Part shown: positions 1 to 8,124 of the stretch, piece after piece
Position numbering within the stretch: position 1 is the first letter of the stretch
Layout: the number at the start of each line of letters is the position of its first letter
NCBI RefSeq assembly: GCF_039645585.1
Contig: NZ_CP147915.1
Span: 558,001 to 622,000, forward strand
Length of the DNA: 64,000 bases
Origin: Sulfurimonas sp. HSL-1656
GTDB lineage: Bacteria > Campylobacterota > Campylobacteria > Campylobacterales > Sulfurimonadaceae
Direction of reading: 5' to 3'
Made by a program: the position numbers and the translations under genes
The notes under the pieces: generated by a model
What the model was told of the DNA's origin: nothing
Database searches by the model: none
Seen by the model: only the letters and a program-made list of their open reading frames with translations

Positions 1-148
1 TGGGGCTCTCGACGCCGAGCTCTTCGGCCATGGCGACCAGTTCGTCGATCGTCTTCTCTCTCAGGTCCTCTACGGTGTAGCCTTCGACGGGCTTATGGGT
101 CCTGTTTTTATTGTTTCGTGAATTGTTGCTGCGCGAAGTATCGCTCAT
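1..148 (-). CDS. rho: Transcription termination factor Rho, N-terminal fragment
   Basis: The reading frame starts at the ATG at 148-146 and runs off the left edge, leaving 49 residues. After a basic, Asn/Ser/Arg-rich leader (MSDTSRSNNSRNNKNR) it reads THKPVEGYTVEDLREKT and IDELVAMAEELGVESP, the start of the Rho N-terminal helical domain. Rho is a hexameric RNA-dependent ATPase that ends transcription. The RNA-binding and ATPase domains lie outside the window, so the call rests on the N-terminus only. Rho is divergent from gmhA across a 183-bp intergenic region that must hold both promoters. Confidence 0.8.
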   Translation of the reverse strand, partial: MSDTSRSNNSRNNKNRTHKPVEGYTVEDLREKTIDELVAMAEELGVESP

Positions 149-331
149 GAAGGTATTCCTCTATGTCTGCTGAGTGGATTTTTCTAAGTGAAGAAATCGA
201 GGTCGTTAATGTGAAAGATTTCCCGTATTTTATACTATTTGCTTTTTACTTGTCAACAAGTAACGCGCTTTTTACCATCGCGGCGGTACAATGGCATCAC
301 TACTAATAGAGAGAGGAAGGAAGAGCTATTG
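149..331. promoter_or_regulatory. Divergent rho / gmhA promoter region
   Basis: This AT-rich spacer separates rho (minus) from gmhA (plus). TATACT at 231-236 is a plausible -10 for gmhA, giving a leader of about 90 nt. The complementary strand of the same stretch reads TATAAA and could serve rho. No clear -35 boxes are seen, which is usual for Campylobacterota sigma70 promoters. A GGAAGG/GAAGAGC purine stretch just before 332 is the gmhA ribosome binding site. Confidence 0.4.
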
Positions 332-922
332 ATGAGAGCCTACCTTGAAAACGAGATTTCCGCTTCCATTGAGACCAAACAGAAGATTTTGAACGACGAC
401 GCCCTGCTGAACACGATCGAAGCGGCGGCTACGGCCTGTGTCGAGGCGTATCGCCGCGGCAATAAAACCCTGCTTGCGGGCAACGGCGGCAGCGCGGCGG
501 ATGCCCAGCATATCGCCGCAGAACTGGTCGGCCGCTACGGCTTCGACCGCCCCTCCATCCCGTCGCTGGCACTGACGACCGACACCTCCAACCTGACGGC
601 GATCGGCAACGACTACGGCTACGACAAGGTCTTTTCCCGCCAGCTCGAAGGGATGGGCGTCGAAGGCGACATCTTCTTCGGCATCTCCACCTCGGGCAAC
701 TCCCAGAACATCGTCAACGCGTTCGAGAGCGCCAAGGCGAAGGGGATCACAACCGTCGCCCTTGTCGGCCGCGACGGCGGCAAGATGGGGCAGATGGCCG
801 ATATCGCCATCATCGTCCCTTCCAACGCGACACCGCGCATCCAGGAGTCGCATATCCTGATCGGGCACATCATCTGCGACGTGATCGAGAAAGAGCTTTT
901 CGGCGACGGCGTCGGAGCATAG
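332..922 (+). CDS. gmhA: Sedoheptulose 7-phosphate isomerase (phosphoheptose isomerase) GmhA
   Basis: A 196-residue SIS-domain protein that converts sedoheptulose 7-phosphate to D-glycero-D-manno-heptose 7-phosphate, the first step of ADP-heptose synthesis for the LPS core. Visible motifs are the phosphate-binding AGNGGSAADAQH (about residues 49-60), AAELVGRYG, the SIS signature GISTSGNS (about 117-124), and the C-terminal QESHILIGH carrying a catalytic/zinc histidine. The frame stays open upstream to 239, but the ATG at 332 has a purine-rich RBS and gives the usual family length, so I chose it. gmhB follows about 120 bp downstream, so the two probably act in one pathway and may be co-transcribed. 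Confidence 0.93.
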   Translation: MRAYLENEISASIETKQKILNDDALLNTIEAAATACVEAYRRGNKTLLAGNGGSAADAQHIAAELVGRYGFDRPSIPSLALTTDTSNLTAIGNDYGYDKVFSRQLEGMGVEGDIFFGISTSGNSQNIVNAFESAKAKGITTVALVGRDGGKMGQMADIAIIVPSNATPRIQESHILIGHIICDVIEKELFGDGVGA

Positions 923-1043
923 GCAAACAGACGATGCGTATGTCTGAGAATTCACAAAGAGCGCAAGGCGCGAGGGCACGCCGCCGAGGCGAACTCAGCG
1001 TTTGCGTAGCTGTCCGGACTTAGTTCGGATGGCGTTTTCATCA
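923..1043. other. gmhA-gmhB spacer with palindromic GC-rich segment
   Basis: The spacer holds a small hairpin (CAGAC/GTCTG, about 928-947) and a GC-rich stretch ending in the palindrome CCGGACTTAGTTCGG (1015-1029). GGACTTAG also occurs in the structured element at 24211-24479, which may mean a related intergenic repeat. The gmhB frame is open from a TTG at 1002, but there is no RBS there, so I treat the spacer as non-coding. Confidence 0.35.
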
Positions 1044-1550
1044 ATGGGAAAACCCGCCCTTTTCCTCGATCGCGACGGCGTGATCAACGTCGATACGGAC
1101 TACCTGTACCGCATCGAGGATTTCGAATTCATCGACGGCATTTTCGAGCTCTGTGCCGCCTACCAGGCGCGGGGGTTTTTGATCGTCGTCGTGACCAACC
1201 AGTCGGGCATCGCCCGCGGACGCTACAGCGAAGCGGATTTTGACCGTCTGACAGCGTGGATGGTGGGGGAGTTCGGCAAACGCGGTGTCACGATCGCCGG
1301 CGTCTATTACTGTCCGCACCATCCGGAGGTGACGGGGGCCTGCACCTGCCGCAAACCCGAACCCGGCATGCTGCTTCAGGCCGCCGAAGAGCTGGGAATC
1401 GACCTGTCGCATTCGGTGATGGTCGGCGACAAGGAGCGCGATATCGCCGCGGCCCACCGTGCCGGTGTGCGGGAGACCTACCTCTTTGATGCCGAAGCGC
1501 AGACGACCGAAGCATCGCGCATTATCACATCATTAAGGGAGCTGCTATGA
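1044..1550 (+). CDS. gmhB: D-glycero-beta-D-manno-heptose 1,7-bisphosphate 7-phosphatase GmhB
   Basis: A HAD-superfamily phosphatase of 168 residues from the chosen ATG. It removes the 7-phosphate from heptose bisphosphate, the step before ADP-heptose formation. FLDRDGVIN near the N-terminus is HAD motif I (nucleophile and acid/base aspartates). VVTNQSGIARG is motif II. The Cys/His loop CPHHPEVTGACTCRKPEPGM is the structural zinc site of GmhB-type enzymes, and MVGDKERDIAAA is motif IV. Alternative starts at 1029 (ATG) and 1002 (TTG) lack an RBS; 1044 places FLDRDG at the usual distance from the N-terminus. The stop overlaps the next start by 4 bp (ATGA). Confidence 0.9.
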   Translation: MGKPALFLDRDGVINVDTDYLYRIEDFEFIDGIFELCAAYQARGFLIVVVTNQSGIARGRYSEADFDRLTAWMVGEFGKRGVTIAGVYYCPHHPEVTGACTCRKPEPGMLLQAAEELGIDLSHSVMVGDKERDIAAAHRAGVRETYLFDAEAQTTEASRIITSLRELL

Positions 1551-2041
1551 AGATCCTCAATACCGGCGGGACGTTCAACAAACGCTATGATCCTGTCCTG
1601 GGCTCGCTCGAGGTCCCCTTTGACAACGAAGCGGTCGAGGATGTCGTCGAGAGCTTCGCCTACAGTGTCGAGATTGCCGGGATGCTCTATAAAGATTCGC
1701 TGGAGATGACCGATGAGGACCGCGAGCAGCTTATCAACATCATCGACGTCGACGACGAAGAGGTCTACGTCATCGTCCACGGTACCGATACGATGGACCT
1801 GACGGCCAAAGCCCTGGCGGAGTGGATGGAGGAGGATGAAGAGGAGCGGGTCATCGTCATTACCGGCGCCATGGTCCCTTTCAGCATCGACAAGACCGAG
1901 GCCAGCGTCAACCTGGGGATGGCGCTGGGCTTTGCGGCGACCGAGCCCGCCCCCGGGGTCTATATCTGCATGAGCGGGATCATCGCGCCTTATGACCGCA
2001 TCCGCAAAAACCGTGGAGAGGGGATTTTCGAGATTGTCTAA
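1547..2041 (+). CDS. Short asparaginase-like protein (N-terminal domain only)
   Basis: A 164-residue protein resembling the N-terminal domain of type I/II L-asparaginases. It keeps NTGGTFNKRYDP (first catalytic Thr loop) and IVHGTDTMDLTAKAL (second catalytic Thr-Asp motif), then VIVITGAMVPF. Classical asparaginases are about 320-350 residues with a second domain that helps form the active site at a dimer interface; here that half is absent and the frame ends cleanly. The gene is tightly packed (4 bp overlap with gmhB, about 8 bp with ccoI), so it looks like a maintained short form and not a recent truncation. Whether it hydrolyses asparagine is not established by the sequence. Confidence 0.72.
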   Translation: MKILNTGGTFNKRYDPVLGSLEVPFDNEAVEDVVESFAYSVEIAGMLYKDSLEMTDEDREQLINIIDVDDEEVYVIVHGTDTMDLTAKALAEWMEEDEEERVIVITGAMVPFSIDKTEASVNLGMALGFAATEPAPGVYICMSGIIAPYDRIRKNRGEGIFEIV

Positions 2042-4454
2042 CGTCAAGTGCGACCACTGCCATCTGCAGTTCGATGAATCGGTGATGATCAAGGAGGGCG
2101 ACCTCCATTTCTGCTGTAAAGGGTGCCAGGGGATCTACCACCTGCTCAAAGACGAGGGGCTGGAGCGCTTTTACGACAAGCTCGGCGAGGAGACCCTCGT
2201 GCCGCCGACGGAGCAGTTCGAGGACAGCGGCAACTTCAACTCACCGGCCTTCTACGACCGCTATGTTACGACGGACAGTGAAGGCTTCAGTGAGGTGTCG
2301 CTCATTATCGAGGGGATCCACTGCTCCGCCTGTGTCTGGCTCAATGAGAAGGCCCTGCACAAGATGGAGGGCGTCGTCGAGGCGCACATCAACCATACGA
2401 ACAACAAGGCGCGCATCGTCTGGGACGACGAGGTGGTCAAACTCTCCCAGATCATCGACATGATCCGCGCCATCGGCTACGACGCTTTCCCGTATGATCC
2501 GCAGATCCAGGAAGCGCGGGCGGAGAAGGAGCGCAAGGACTACTATCTCCGCATCGCCGTCGCCGTTTTCGCGATGATGAACATCATGACCATCGCCGTC
2601 GCGCAGTACGCCGGCTTCTTTACGGGAATGACGCAGGGGATCAAGAATATCCTCAACGTCGCCGAATGGATTCTTTCGACGCCGGTGCTCTTTTACAGCG
2701 GCTGGGTCTTCTTCCGGGGGGCCTACTACGGCATCCGCACCCGCTCGGTCAACATGGACATCCTCGTCGCGACCGGGGCGTCGCTGACCTACCTCTACTC
2801 CATCTATATCACCCTCCTGGAGCTTGGGGAGGCGTACTTCGACTCGGTGACGATGATCATCACCTTCGTACTTGTCGGCAAGTTCCTGGAGGTGCTCAGC
2901 AAAAAGAGCGCCGCCGATACCCTCGACGTGCTTTCCAAGCATGTACCGGGGGAGGTGACCCTGCTTAAAGACGGCCTCCAGGTGAACGTCGGCGTCAGCG
3001 AGGTCGTCGTCGGCGACGTGATCCTGCTCAAGGCGGGGGAGAAGGCGGGCATAGACGGGGAGATCCTTCAAGGCGAGGGGAGTTTCGACGAATCGAGCCT
3101 GACGGGGGAGAGCGACCCTATCTACAAGCGGCCAGGCGACAATGTCGTCAGCGGTACGACGAGCATCGATGCCGTCGTACAGTACAAAGCGACGAAGGAT
3201 TTTGAACACTCGACGCTGTCGAATATCCTGACGATGCTCGAACGCTCCATGGCGAAGAAACCGCGCATTGAACAGCTGGCAAACAGGCTCTCAGAGTACT
3301 TCTCCAGCGTCATTCTGCTGCTGGCGTTCGGTACTTTCCTCGTCTGGTGGTTCTGGCCGCACGATTTCAACATCGCCTTTATGGTCGGTATCTCCGTCAT
3401 CGTCATCGCCTGCCCCTGCGCGCTGGCGCTGGCGACACCGGTGGCGACCCTGGTCGGCCTGGGGCAGGGGGCGAAACGGGGGATCCTCTTCAAAGAGGCT
3501 ACCCAGCTTGAGACCCTGGCGCAGACCGATACCCTGGTGCTTGACAAAACGGGAACGATTACCGAGGGGCGGCCGCAGGTCGTCGACGTGCAGTGGTACG
3601 GCTCGGACAATGAAGGTTACCGTCTGAAGCTTCAGGCGCTGCTGAACGCCTCGAAGCACCCCGTCGCCATCGGCGTCTCCGAGTTTCTCAATGCGGAAAC
3701 GGCCCCGGCGGCACTGCCGGTGCTTGACGAAGTGCGCCAGATCGCGGCGAAGGGGATGGTCGCGCGCTGTGAGGAGCAGATGCTCAGCGGCGGTAATGCC
3801 GCGCTGATGCGTGAACAGGGGATCGCTCCTACTGACGAGAGTGCACATACACTCTTCTATTTTGCCGTCGGCGAGACACTGGTCGCCCGTTTTGAACTGG
3901 CGGACAAGCCCCGTCCCGATGCCGCAGAGGCGATCCGTGCGCTGACCCATGCCGGCATTGACGTCATTATGCTGACGGGGGACCATGAACGCTCCGCACG
4001 CAAGATCGCGGAAGCCGTCGGGATCGAACACTACCATGCGGAGCTGACCCCCGAGGCAAAGGCGGCGTTGGTTGCACAGATGCAGAGCGAGGGGCATAAG
4101 GTCGTCATGGCAGGGGACGGTGTCAACGATATCCTCGCACTGGCCCAGGCCGAGATCGGCATCGCCATGGGCAACGGCAGCGACATCGCCATCGACGTTA
4201 GTGACGTGGTCCTGATGAACGATTCGCTCACCTCCCTCGAGGAGGCGTTTCGGATCGGCCGGGCAACCTACGGCCTGGTCAAACAGAACCTCGGCCTTTC
4301 GCTCGTGTATAATGCGATCACCGTGCCGCTGGCGATGGCGGGCTACATTATCCCGCTGGTCGCCGCGATATCGATGTCGCTGAGTTCCCTGCTGGTCGTG
4401 GGCAACTCGATGCGCATCGCCTACAGCTGGAAGCGTGCGGCGAAACGCCGCTGA
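2034..4454 (+). CDS. ccoI: Copper-translocating P1B-type ATPase, CcoI/FixI class
   Basis: From the chosen TTG at 2034 (preceded by GAGAGGGG) the protein is 806 residues. It opens with a Cys-rich metal-binding segment (C6, C9, then CCKGC at 27-31), followed by an HMA domain with CSAC at 97-100, transmembrane helices, the intramembrane CPC (460-462), the phosphorylated Asp in DKTGT (D504), TGDHERSA and GDGVNDILALAQA. This layout, together with ccoS immediately downstream, fits the CcoI/FixI subgroup that moves Cu across the inner membrane for cbb3-type cytochrome c oxidase assembly, not bulk CopA detoxification. The frame remains open to ATG 1992, but that start would lie deep in the upstream gene. 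Confidence 0.9.
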   Translation: MSNVKCDHCHLQFDESVMIKEGDLHFCCKGCQGIYHLLKDEGLERFYDKLGEETLVPPTEQFEDSGNFNSPAFYDRYVTTDSEGFSEVSLIIEGIHCSACVWLNEKALHKMEGVVEAHINHTNNKARIVWDDEVVKLSQIIDMIRAIGYDAFPYDPQIQEARAEKERKDYYLRIAVAVFAMMNIMTIAVAQYAGFFTGMTQGIKNILNVAEWILSTPVLFYSGWVFFRGAYYGIRTRSVNMDILVATGASLTYLYSIYITLLELGEAYFDSVTMIITFVLVGKFLEVLSKKSAADTLDVLSKHVPGEVTLLKDGLQVNVGVSEVVVGDVILLKAGEKAGIDGEILQGEGSFDESSLTGESDPIYKRPGDNVVSGTTSIDAVVQYKATKDFEHSTLSNILTMLERSMAKKPRIEQLANRLSEYFSSVILLLAFGTFLVWWFWPHDFNIAFMVGISVIVIACPCALALATPVATLVGLGQGAKRGILFKEATQLETLAQTDTLVLDKTGTITEGRPQVVDVQWYGSDNEGYRLKLQALLNASKHPVAIGVSEFLNAETAPAALPVLDEVRQIAAKGMVARCEEQMLSGGNAALMREQGIAPTDESAHTLFYFAVGETLVARFELADKPRPDAAEAIRALTHAGIDVIMLTGDHERSARKIAEAVGIEHYHAELTPEAKAALVAQMQSEGHKVVMAGDGVNDILALAQAEIGIAMGNGSDIAIDVSDVVLMNDSLTSLEEAFRIGRATYGLVKQNLGLSLVYNAITVPLAMAGYIIPLVAAISMSLSSLLVVGNSMRIAYSWKRAAKRR

Positions 4455-4464
4455 AAGGAGAACT

Positions 4465-4692
4465 ATGGACAGTTGGGTAATTATCATGATGCTGGCCGTC
4501 TCGGTCTTCCTGGGGACACTGGCGCTGCTGGGGATCATGTGGGCCATCCGGACCGGGCAGTTCGACGACAAAGAGAAGTTCCTCAACCAGGTGCAGTACG
4601 ACGGGGAGGACGAACTCAATGACGCCGCGAAACAGGCGGAAAAGAAGAAGGCGATGAAAAAGAAAAAAGAGGAGGCTTACCGGCCGGAATAA
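4465..4692 (+). CDS. ccoS: cbb3-type cytochrome oxidase assembly protein CcoS
   Basis: A 75-residue protein with one N-terminal membrane helix (residues about 4-26) followed by WAIRTGQFDDKEKFL, the CcoS hallmark (W-A-x-R-x-GQFDD). The tail is very Lys/Glu-rich. CcoS is needed to insert cofactors into the CcoN subunit of cbb3 oxidase. An AAAGGAG RBS sits 4 bp before the ATG and the gene is 10 bp after ccoI, so the two form an operon. Short length and single helix agree with the family. Confidence 0.9.
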   Translation: MDSWVIIMMLAVSVFLGTLALLGIMWAIRTGQFDDKEKFLNQVQYDGEDELNDAAKQAEKKKAMKKKKEEAYRPE

Positions 4693-4697
4693 GCCTC
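4672..4697 (+). terminator. Hairpin overlapping the ccoS stop codon
   Basis: GAGGCTTA (4672-4679) pairs with TAAGCCTC (4690-4697) around a 10-nt GC-rich loop; the ccoS stop codon lies in the 3' arm. There is no strong U-tract after it, so it may be a weak terminator or an mRNA 3'-end stabiliser. Confidence 0.45.
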
Positions 4698-4802
4698 TTA
4701 TCGCCAGCTTTCACCTCTCTCCCCACAATCTTCTGTATTCTTTCATGATTTTTTCATACCGCATCATTACCATACCTCTCAAACAAAACAGGAGTTCAAA
4801 CA

Positions 4803-5336
4803 ATGAAAAAAATGGTAATGGCTGCAGCGACGGCGGCGGTAATGGCGACAAGCGGTATGGCGGCAAAGGGAACGGCTTCGACAGTGACGGAGGAGCAGCT
4901 CGATACGCTCGTGTTTATCTACCAGGAGGAGAAAGTCGCCCGCGATACGTACATGACACTGGGAAACATGTACACGAACCAGACGGTGTTTGCCAATATC
5001 CAGGCGTCGGAGCAGGAGCACATCGATCAGGCACAGGTGCTGTGCGAGCGTTACGGCGCCGATATCTCCGGCATCGACGAAACGGACGTGGGCGTGTTTG
5101 AAATCCCGGTGCTCCAGGAGCTCTACGATACGCTGGTCGCGCAGGGGACACAATCCGAGCTGAGTGCACTGATGGTCGGCGAATACATCGAGATCACCGA
5201 CATCGATGACCTTGAAACGGCCGAAGAGGGGATGCCTTCGGATGTCGTCAACACCTTTGAAAACCTCAAAGCGGGTTCGCTGAACCACCTGGCAGGCTTC
5301 CGCGACGCCATCGATGCCTATAACAGCAGCAAGTAG
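4803..5336 (+). CDS. Exported DUF2202 (ferritin-like) protein
   Basis: A 177-residue protein with a signal peptide (MKKMVMAAATAAVMATSGMAA, cleavage near residue 21) and a four-helix-bundle-like body. Acidic/His positions typical of ferritin-like DUF2202 proteins are visible: YQEEKVARDTY in helix 1, SEQEHIDQAQ in helix 2, GEYIEITDIDDLE in helix 3 and NHLAGFRDAI in helix 4. These E and ExxH pairs could hold a di-metal centre, which suggests periplasmic metal or oxidant handling; the exact reaction is unknown. Start chosen at ATG after AACAGGAG. The next gene begins 2 bp after the stop. Confidence 0.8.
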   Translation: MKKMVMAAATAAVMATSGMAAKGTASTVTEEQLDTLVFIYQEEKVARDTYMTLGNMYTNQTVFANIQASEQEHIDQAQVLCERYGADISGIDETDVGVFEIPVLQELYDTLVAQGTQSELSALMVGEYIEITDIDDLETAEEGMPSDVVNTFENLKAGSLNHLAGFRDAIDAYNSSK

Positions 5337-5338
5337 AC

Positions 5339-5833
5339 GTGAGGCTCTTCTTACTCGCAGCAGCCTTCGCCGGCCTGTTGTCCGCCGGTGGGCTGCAGCT
5401 TTCCACCCCCGTTGATGCCGTGAGCGCCTATTACCGGGCGATGAACAGTGCCGACCTCACTGCATTGAAACATGTCATGGAGGAAGCTTCCTACGATACG
5501 GAGATGCAGATCTACGCCCTCTCCATAGCATTTAAAGATCCCGATTTACGTCAACATTTGAACGGCTATGCCGAACATGAAGCAGACAAGCTCGCCGTGG
5601 AACGTGCCGTTGCTGACAAACTCAGACAGCGTCCGAAACGTTCTGTTTCCGGTTTCACCGTACAGAAGCTCGGGAAAGAGCGCTGCAGCGTGAAGTACCG
5701 GGAGAATGGAAAGAAACGAACGCTCTACGTACGTAAAATCGGCGAAATATGGAAGATCGACTATATGGCAGGGCGGCCGACGGAGAATACCGTGACGACA
5801 GAGCAAAAGAGTGTGGCTTCAATAAAAGACTGA
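5339..5833 (+). CDS. Exported hypothetical protein, possibly NTF2-like fold
   Basis: 164 residues from a GTG at 5339, only 2 bp after the DUF2202 gene, so translation is probably coupled. Residues 1-17 form a hydrophobic export signal (RLFLLAAAFAGLLSAGG). After it, DAVSAYYRAMNSADLTALKHVM and the C-terminal KYRENGKKRTLYVRKIGEIWKIDY resemble the helix and terminal strands of small NTF2-like (DUF4878-type) exported proteins. That assignment is tentative. I do not recognise a specific family and assign no function. Confidence 0.6.
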   Translation: MRLFLLAAAFAGLLSAGGLQLSTPVDAVSAYYRAMNSADLTALKHVMEEASYDTEMQIYALSIAFKDPDLRQHLNGYAEHEADKLAVERAVADKLRQRPKRSVSGFTVQKLGKERCSVKYRENGKKRTLYVRKIGEIWKIDYMAGRPTENTVTTEQKSVASIKD

Positions 5834-5866
5834 TAATAGGGTGTCACTGGGATATGTGAATGTGAG

Positions 5867-5943
5867 TGGCACGCCCGGAGGGATTCGAACCCCCGACTCC
5901 TGGTACCGGAAACCAGTGCTCTATCCAGCTGAGCTACGGACGC
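5867..5943 (-). tRNA. tRNA-Arg (anticodon CCG)
   Basis: On the minus strand a complete 77-nt cloverleaf can be drawn: acceptor GCGTCCG/CGGGCGT, D arm GCTC-AGCTGGATA-GAGC, anticodon stem CTGGT/ACCAG with loop TTCCGGT (anticodon CCG, reads CGG), T arm GGGGG-TTCGAAT-CCCTC, discriminator G and an encoded CCA. Two acceptor pairs are G-T wobbles. Confidence 0.95.
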
Positions 5944-6030
5944 ATCGTTTGTGAAGCGCGAAATTATAACTTACAATCTTTAAAGCGCGCCATAGATTCA
6001 ACGGCGCTCTTCCGTTGCTCCCCGGAATGT

Positions 6031-6669
6031 TCAGACCACCGACTTAAACCGTATCATCTGCCCTTCCACAGTGAGACGGATGGGGCTCTCTTTTTGCTTC
6101 TGCCATGCATTCTGCAGGGCGATGAGCAGGGAAAGGTCCGGGCGCTTTTGCGTCACGACGGGTTTGAAGAACTCCGCTTCTTCGAAGACAGGGGCGTGAC
6201 CGTTCTTGTCGAAGCCCATCGCTTCCAGTCCTCTCGGGTGGGAGAGCCCCAGTGCAACGGCAATGGGATGGAGGCTCTCTTCGTCTTTTAACTCGATGGC
6301 GTCGTCGTAGATGCAGTAGGCCTCGACGGGGTTTTGGAGGTAGCATTGGTAAATGGCAGCCAGGTCGATGATGTAGAAGAGATCGTCTGCAACGCGGAGC
6401 AGCTGCTCATTGTTATTGCTTTCGGCGCCGAGGATGAGCGGGACGATATCGCTGCCCTGCTGGTGCAGCAGGGCCTTGCCTGTGGCGACCATCCATTCGA
6501 CAAGGGGCAGGGTCTCCGTGTCGGTACTGCTGCCGATGACGATGACGCTCTCTTTCTCGTTTTGCAGCAGCGAGACGCCTTTGCCCCGGGTTTCGATGAC
6601 GGGAGGGAGCGGATCAACCCCGAAGGCTTTGAGGTGGTCCAGCATAAAGGCTTTGGCTTTTTCGAACAT
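6031..6669 (-). CDS. Conserved-looking cytosolic hypothetical protein
   Basis: 212 residues from the ATG at 6669; a purine stretch CCCGGAG lies about 10 bp before it, while the frame itself opens at a TTG at 6687. No signal peptide or membrane helix is seen. The N-terminal part has a strand pattern (SVIVIGSSTDTETLPLVEW) and the centre is rich in hydrophobic helices (DDLFYIIDLAAIYQCYLQNP). The C-terminal half repeats acidic runs. I do not recognise the family. It lies between two tRNA-Arg genes and downstream of the lipoprotein gene on the same strand, about 150 bp away. Confidence 0.6.
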   Translation of the reverse strand: MFEKAKAFMLDHLKAFGVDPLPPVIETRGKGVSLLQNEKESVIVIGSSTDTETLPLVEWMVATGKALLHQQGSDIVPLILGAESNNNEQLLRVADDLFYIIDLAAIYQCYLQNPVEAYCIYDDAIELKDEESLHPIAVALGLSHPRGLEAMGFDKNGHAPVFEEAEFFKPVVTQKRPDLSLLIALQNAWQKQKESPIRLTVEGQMIRFKSVV

Positions 6670-6819
6670 CGGGATGACTCCGGGCAATTTTTGCGCTATT
6701 GTATCCTCATCATCGCCAAAAAGTGATGAACCGGAAGGAATGGCCGATGAGGTGCTGAGGTCAGGAAAGAAAATCGGAGCGGGCCGCCCTCTCGGAAAAG
6801 AGCGGCCGGGTGCGAAAGG

Positions 6820-8124
6820 TTACGGGGCCAGATTGACCTTGAAGACGCCCTGGGCCTCTTCGGAAGCGCTGATGAGTTTCCAGCCGATGATCTCCTTGCT
6901 GTCATCCTTGCTTGCATAGACTTTCCACCGGTAGATGGCACCGTCTTGCAGTGCGGGACCATCATAAAGGTAGGTCAATTGCGAACTGGGTGGGTTGACC
7001 AGCTTCGTCAGGTTTTCATCAAACCCGCCCCAGATGGTGTTGCCGTCCACGTCGACGAGTTCGAGGACGTAATCACTTGTACTGGGATATGCCTGCCAAC
7101 TAAAGGTCGGTGTCGTTGTCGCGATCTCGACCGGAACGCCGGTAGTAGCCGTGGCAGGCGAGTTTAGAACTACTGCCCCGGTGACATCAATGTCCGCGTC
7201 CGGCGAAGTGACGTTGGCATTGGTGACGTTGACTTCGGGTTCACCGAATTTGATAATCGAATCCGGGTCGACAACATAACCGTCGATGTTGTAAGTCGCG
7301 CGGAGGTAATAATCCCCGGGTGCGACACGACTCATAAGATAGTTCGTGTTGCTTGTCATGACATTGGTGCCGGGGATTACAGCATTGGTCTGCGGGTCGG
7401 TAAGACTGACATCGACTTCACTATTGGTGATCGAGAGGAACTTCACTGTACCGCTGACACTGTAACCGCTGATCGGCGTCAGACGGATATAGTCGACGAT
7501 GCTTTCTGTATCGGCTGCAATCGAAACGTTGCTGTCAGAGCTATAGGTTTCATGCCCCAGTGCCCGGATGGTGAGATTATAATCGGATACAGGCAGGTTA
7601 TACATCATGACGTCACCGGCAAGCGATGTAACAGCCGTATAATGTTCCTGTGTCGCCTGGTCGGTAAGAATGACGAGGGCCCCGAAATCATTGCTGTACT
7701 CTACCAGACTGAGGTTTAGCCAGCCGTAGCTCATGCCGTCACTGATCGGCTTGAGGCGGACATCGTATGATGTGGTTGTACTGAGGGGAACGCCGATAAC
7801 GCCGTCAAGCGGACTGGGATAGAACCCCTGTGCCGCGACGCGGATCTCGTAAACGATATCGACGGGAACGTCGAACGTATAGTTGCCGTTGGCATCGGTA
7901 AAAACGGGATCGAGTGCATTCTGGCGTGTTTCGGCATCAAGGATAAGCACTTGCGCCCCTTCGACACTGACGTTTGTCTCGGCGTTGGTCACCATGCCTG
8001 AAATGGTGATTGTTTTAGCATCCCCTCCGCCGCCACCGCCGCCACCGCAGGCGGTAATCAACAGTGCGCTGGCAACAAGTATGACGGCCACTGCGCTCCT
8101 GCGTAAGAGTGTTGAATGCTTCAT
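6820..8124 (-). CDS. Poly-Gly lipoprotein with carboxypeptidase-regulatory-like beta-sandwich repeats
   Basis: A 434-residue protein with a lipoprotein signal (hydrophobic VAVILVASALL then LITAC, Cys about 26) followed at once by eight glycines, a flexible tether common in surface lipoproteins. The body contains at least three beta-sandwich units of the carboxypeptidase D regulatory-like type, seen in TISGMVTNAETNVSVEGAQV, DANGNYTFDVP and later SVSGTVKF with GDYYLRATY. The C-terminal part (DYVLELVDVDGNTIWGG, YRWKVYASKD) looks like a fibronectin-III-like strand set. It is probably anchored in the outer membrane as a binding or scaffold protein. The start is preceded by AGGAGAG. Nothing indicates an enzyme active site. 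Confidence 0.75.
   Translation of the reverse strand: MKHSTLLRRSAVAVILVASALLITACGGGGGGGGDAKTITISGMVTNAETNVSVEGAQVLILDAETRQNALDPVFTDANGNYTFDVPVDIVYEIRVAAQGFYPSPLDGVIGVPLSTTTSYDVRLKPISDGMSYGWLNLSLVEYSNDFGALVILTDQATQEHYTAVTSLAGDVMMYNLPVSDYNLTIRALGHETYSSDSNVSIAADTESIVDYIRLTPISGYSVSGTVKFLSITNSEVDVSLTDPQTNAVIPGTNVMTSNTNYLMSRVAPGDYYLRATYNIDGYVVDPDSIIKFGEPEVNVTNANVTSPDADIDVTGAVVLNSPATATTGVPVEIATTTPTFSWQAYPSTSDYVLELVDVDGNTIWGGFDENLTKLVNPPSSQLTYLYDGPALQDGAIYRWKVYASKDDSKEIIGWKLISASEEAQGVFKVNLAP

Noticed and set aside
5866-6291. Plus-strand open frame across tRNA-Arg(CCG)
   Set aside because: Its start, MARPEGFEPPTPGTG..., is the well-known artefact of translating the antisense of a tRNA gene; the rest is antisense to the hypothetical protein gene.
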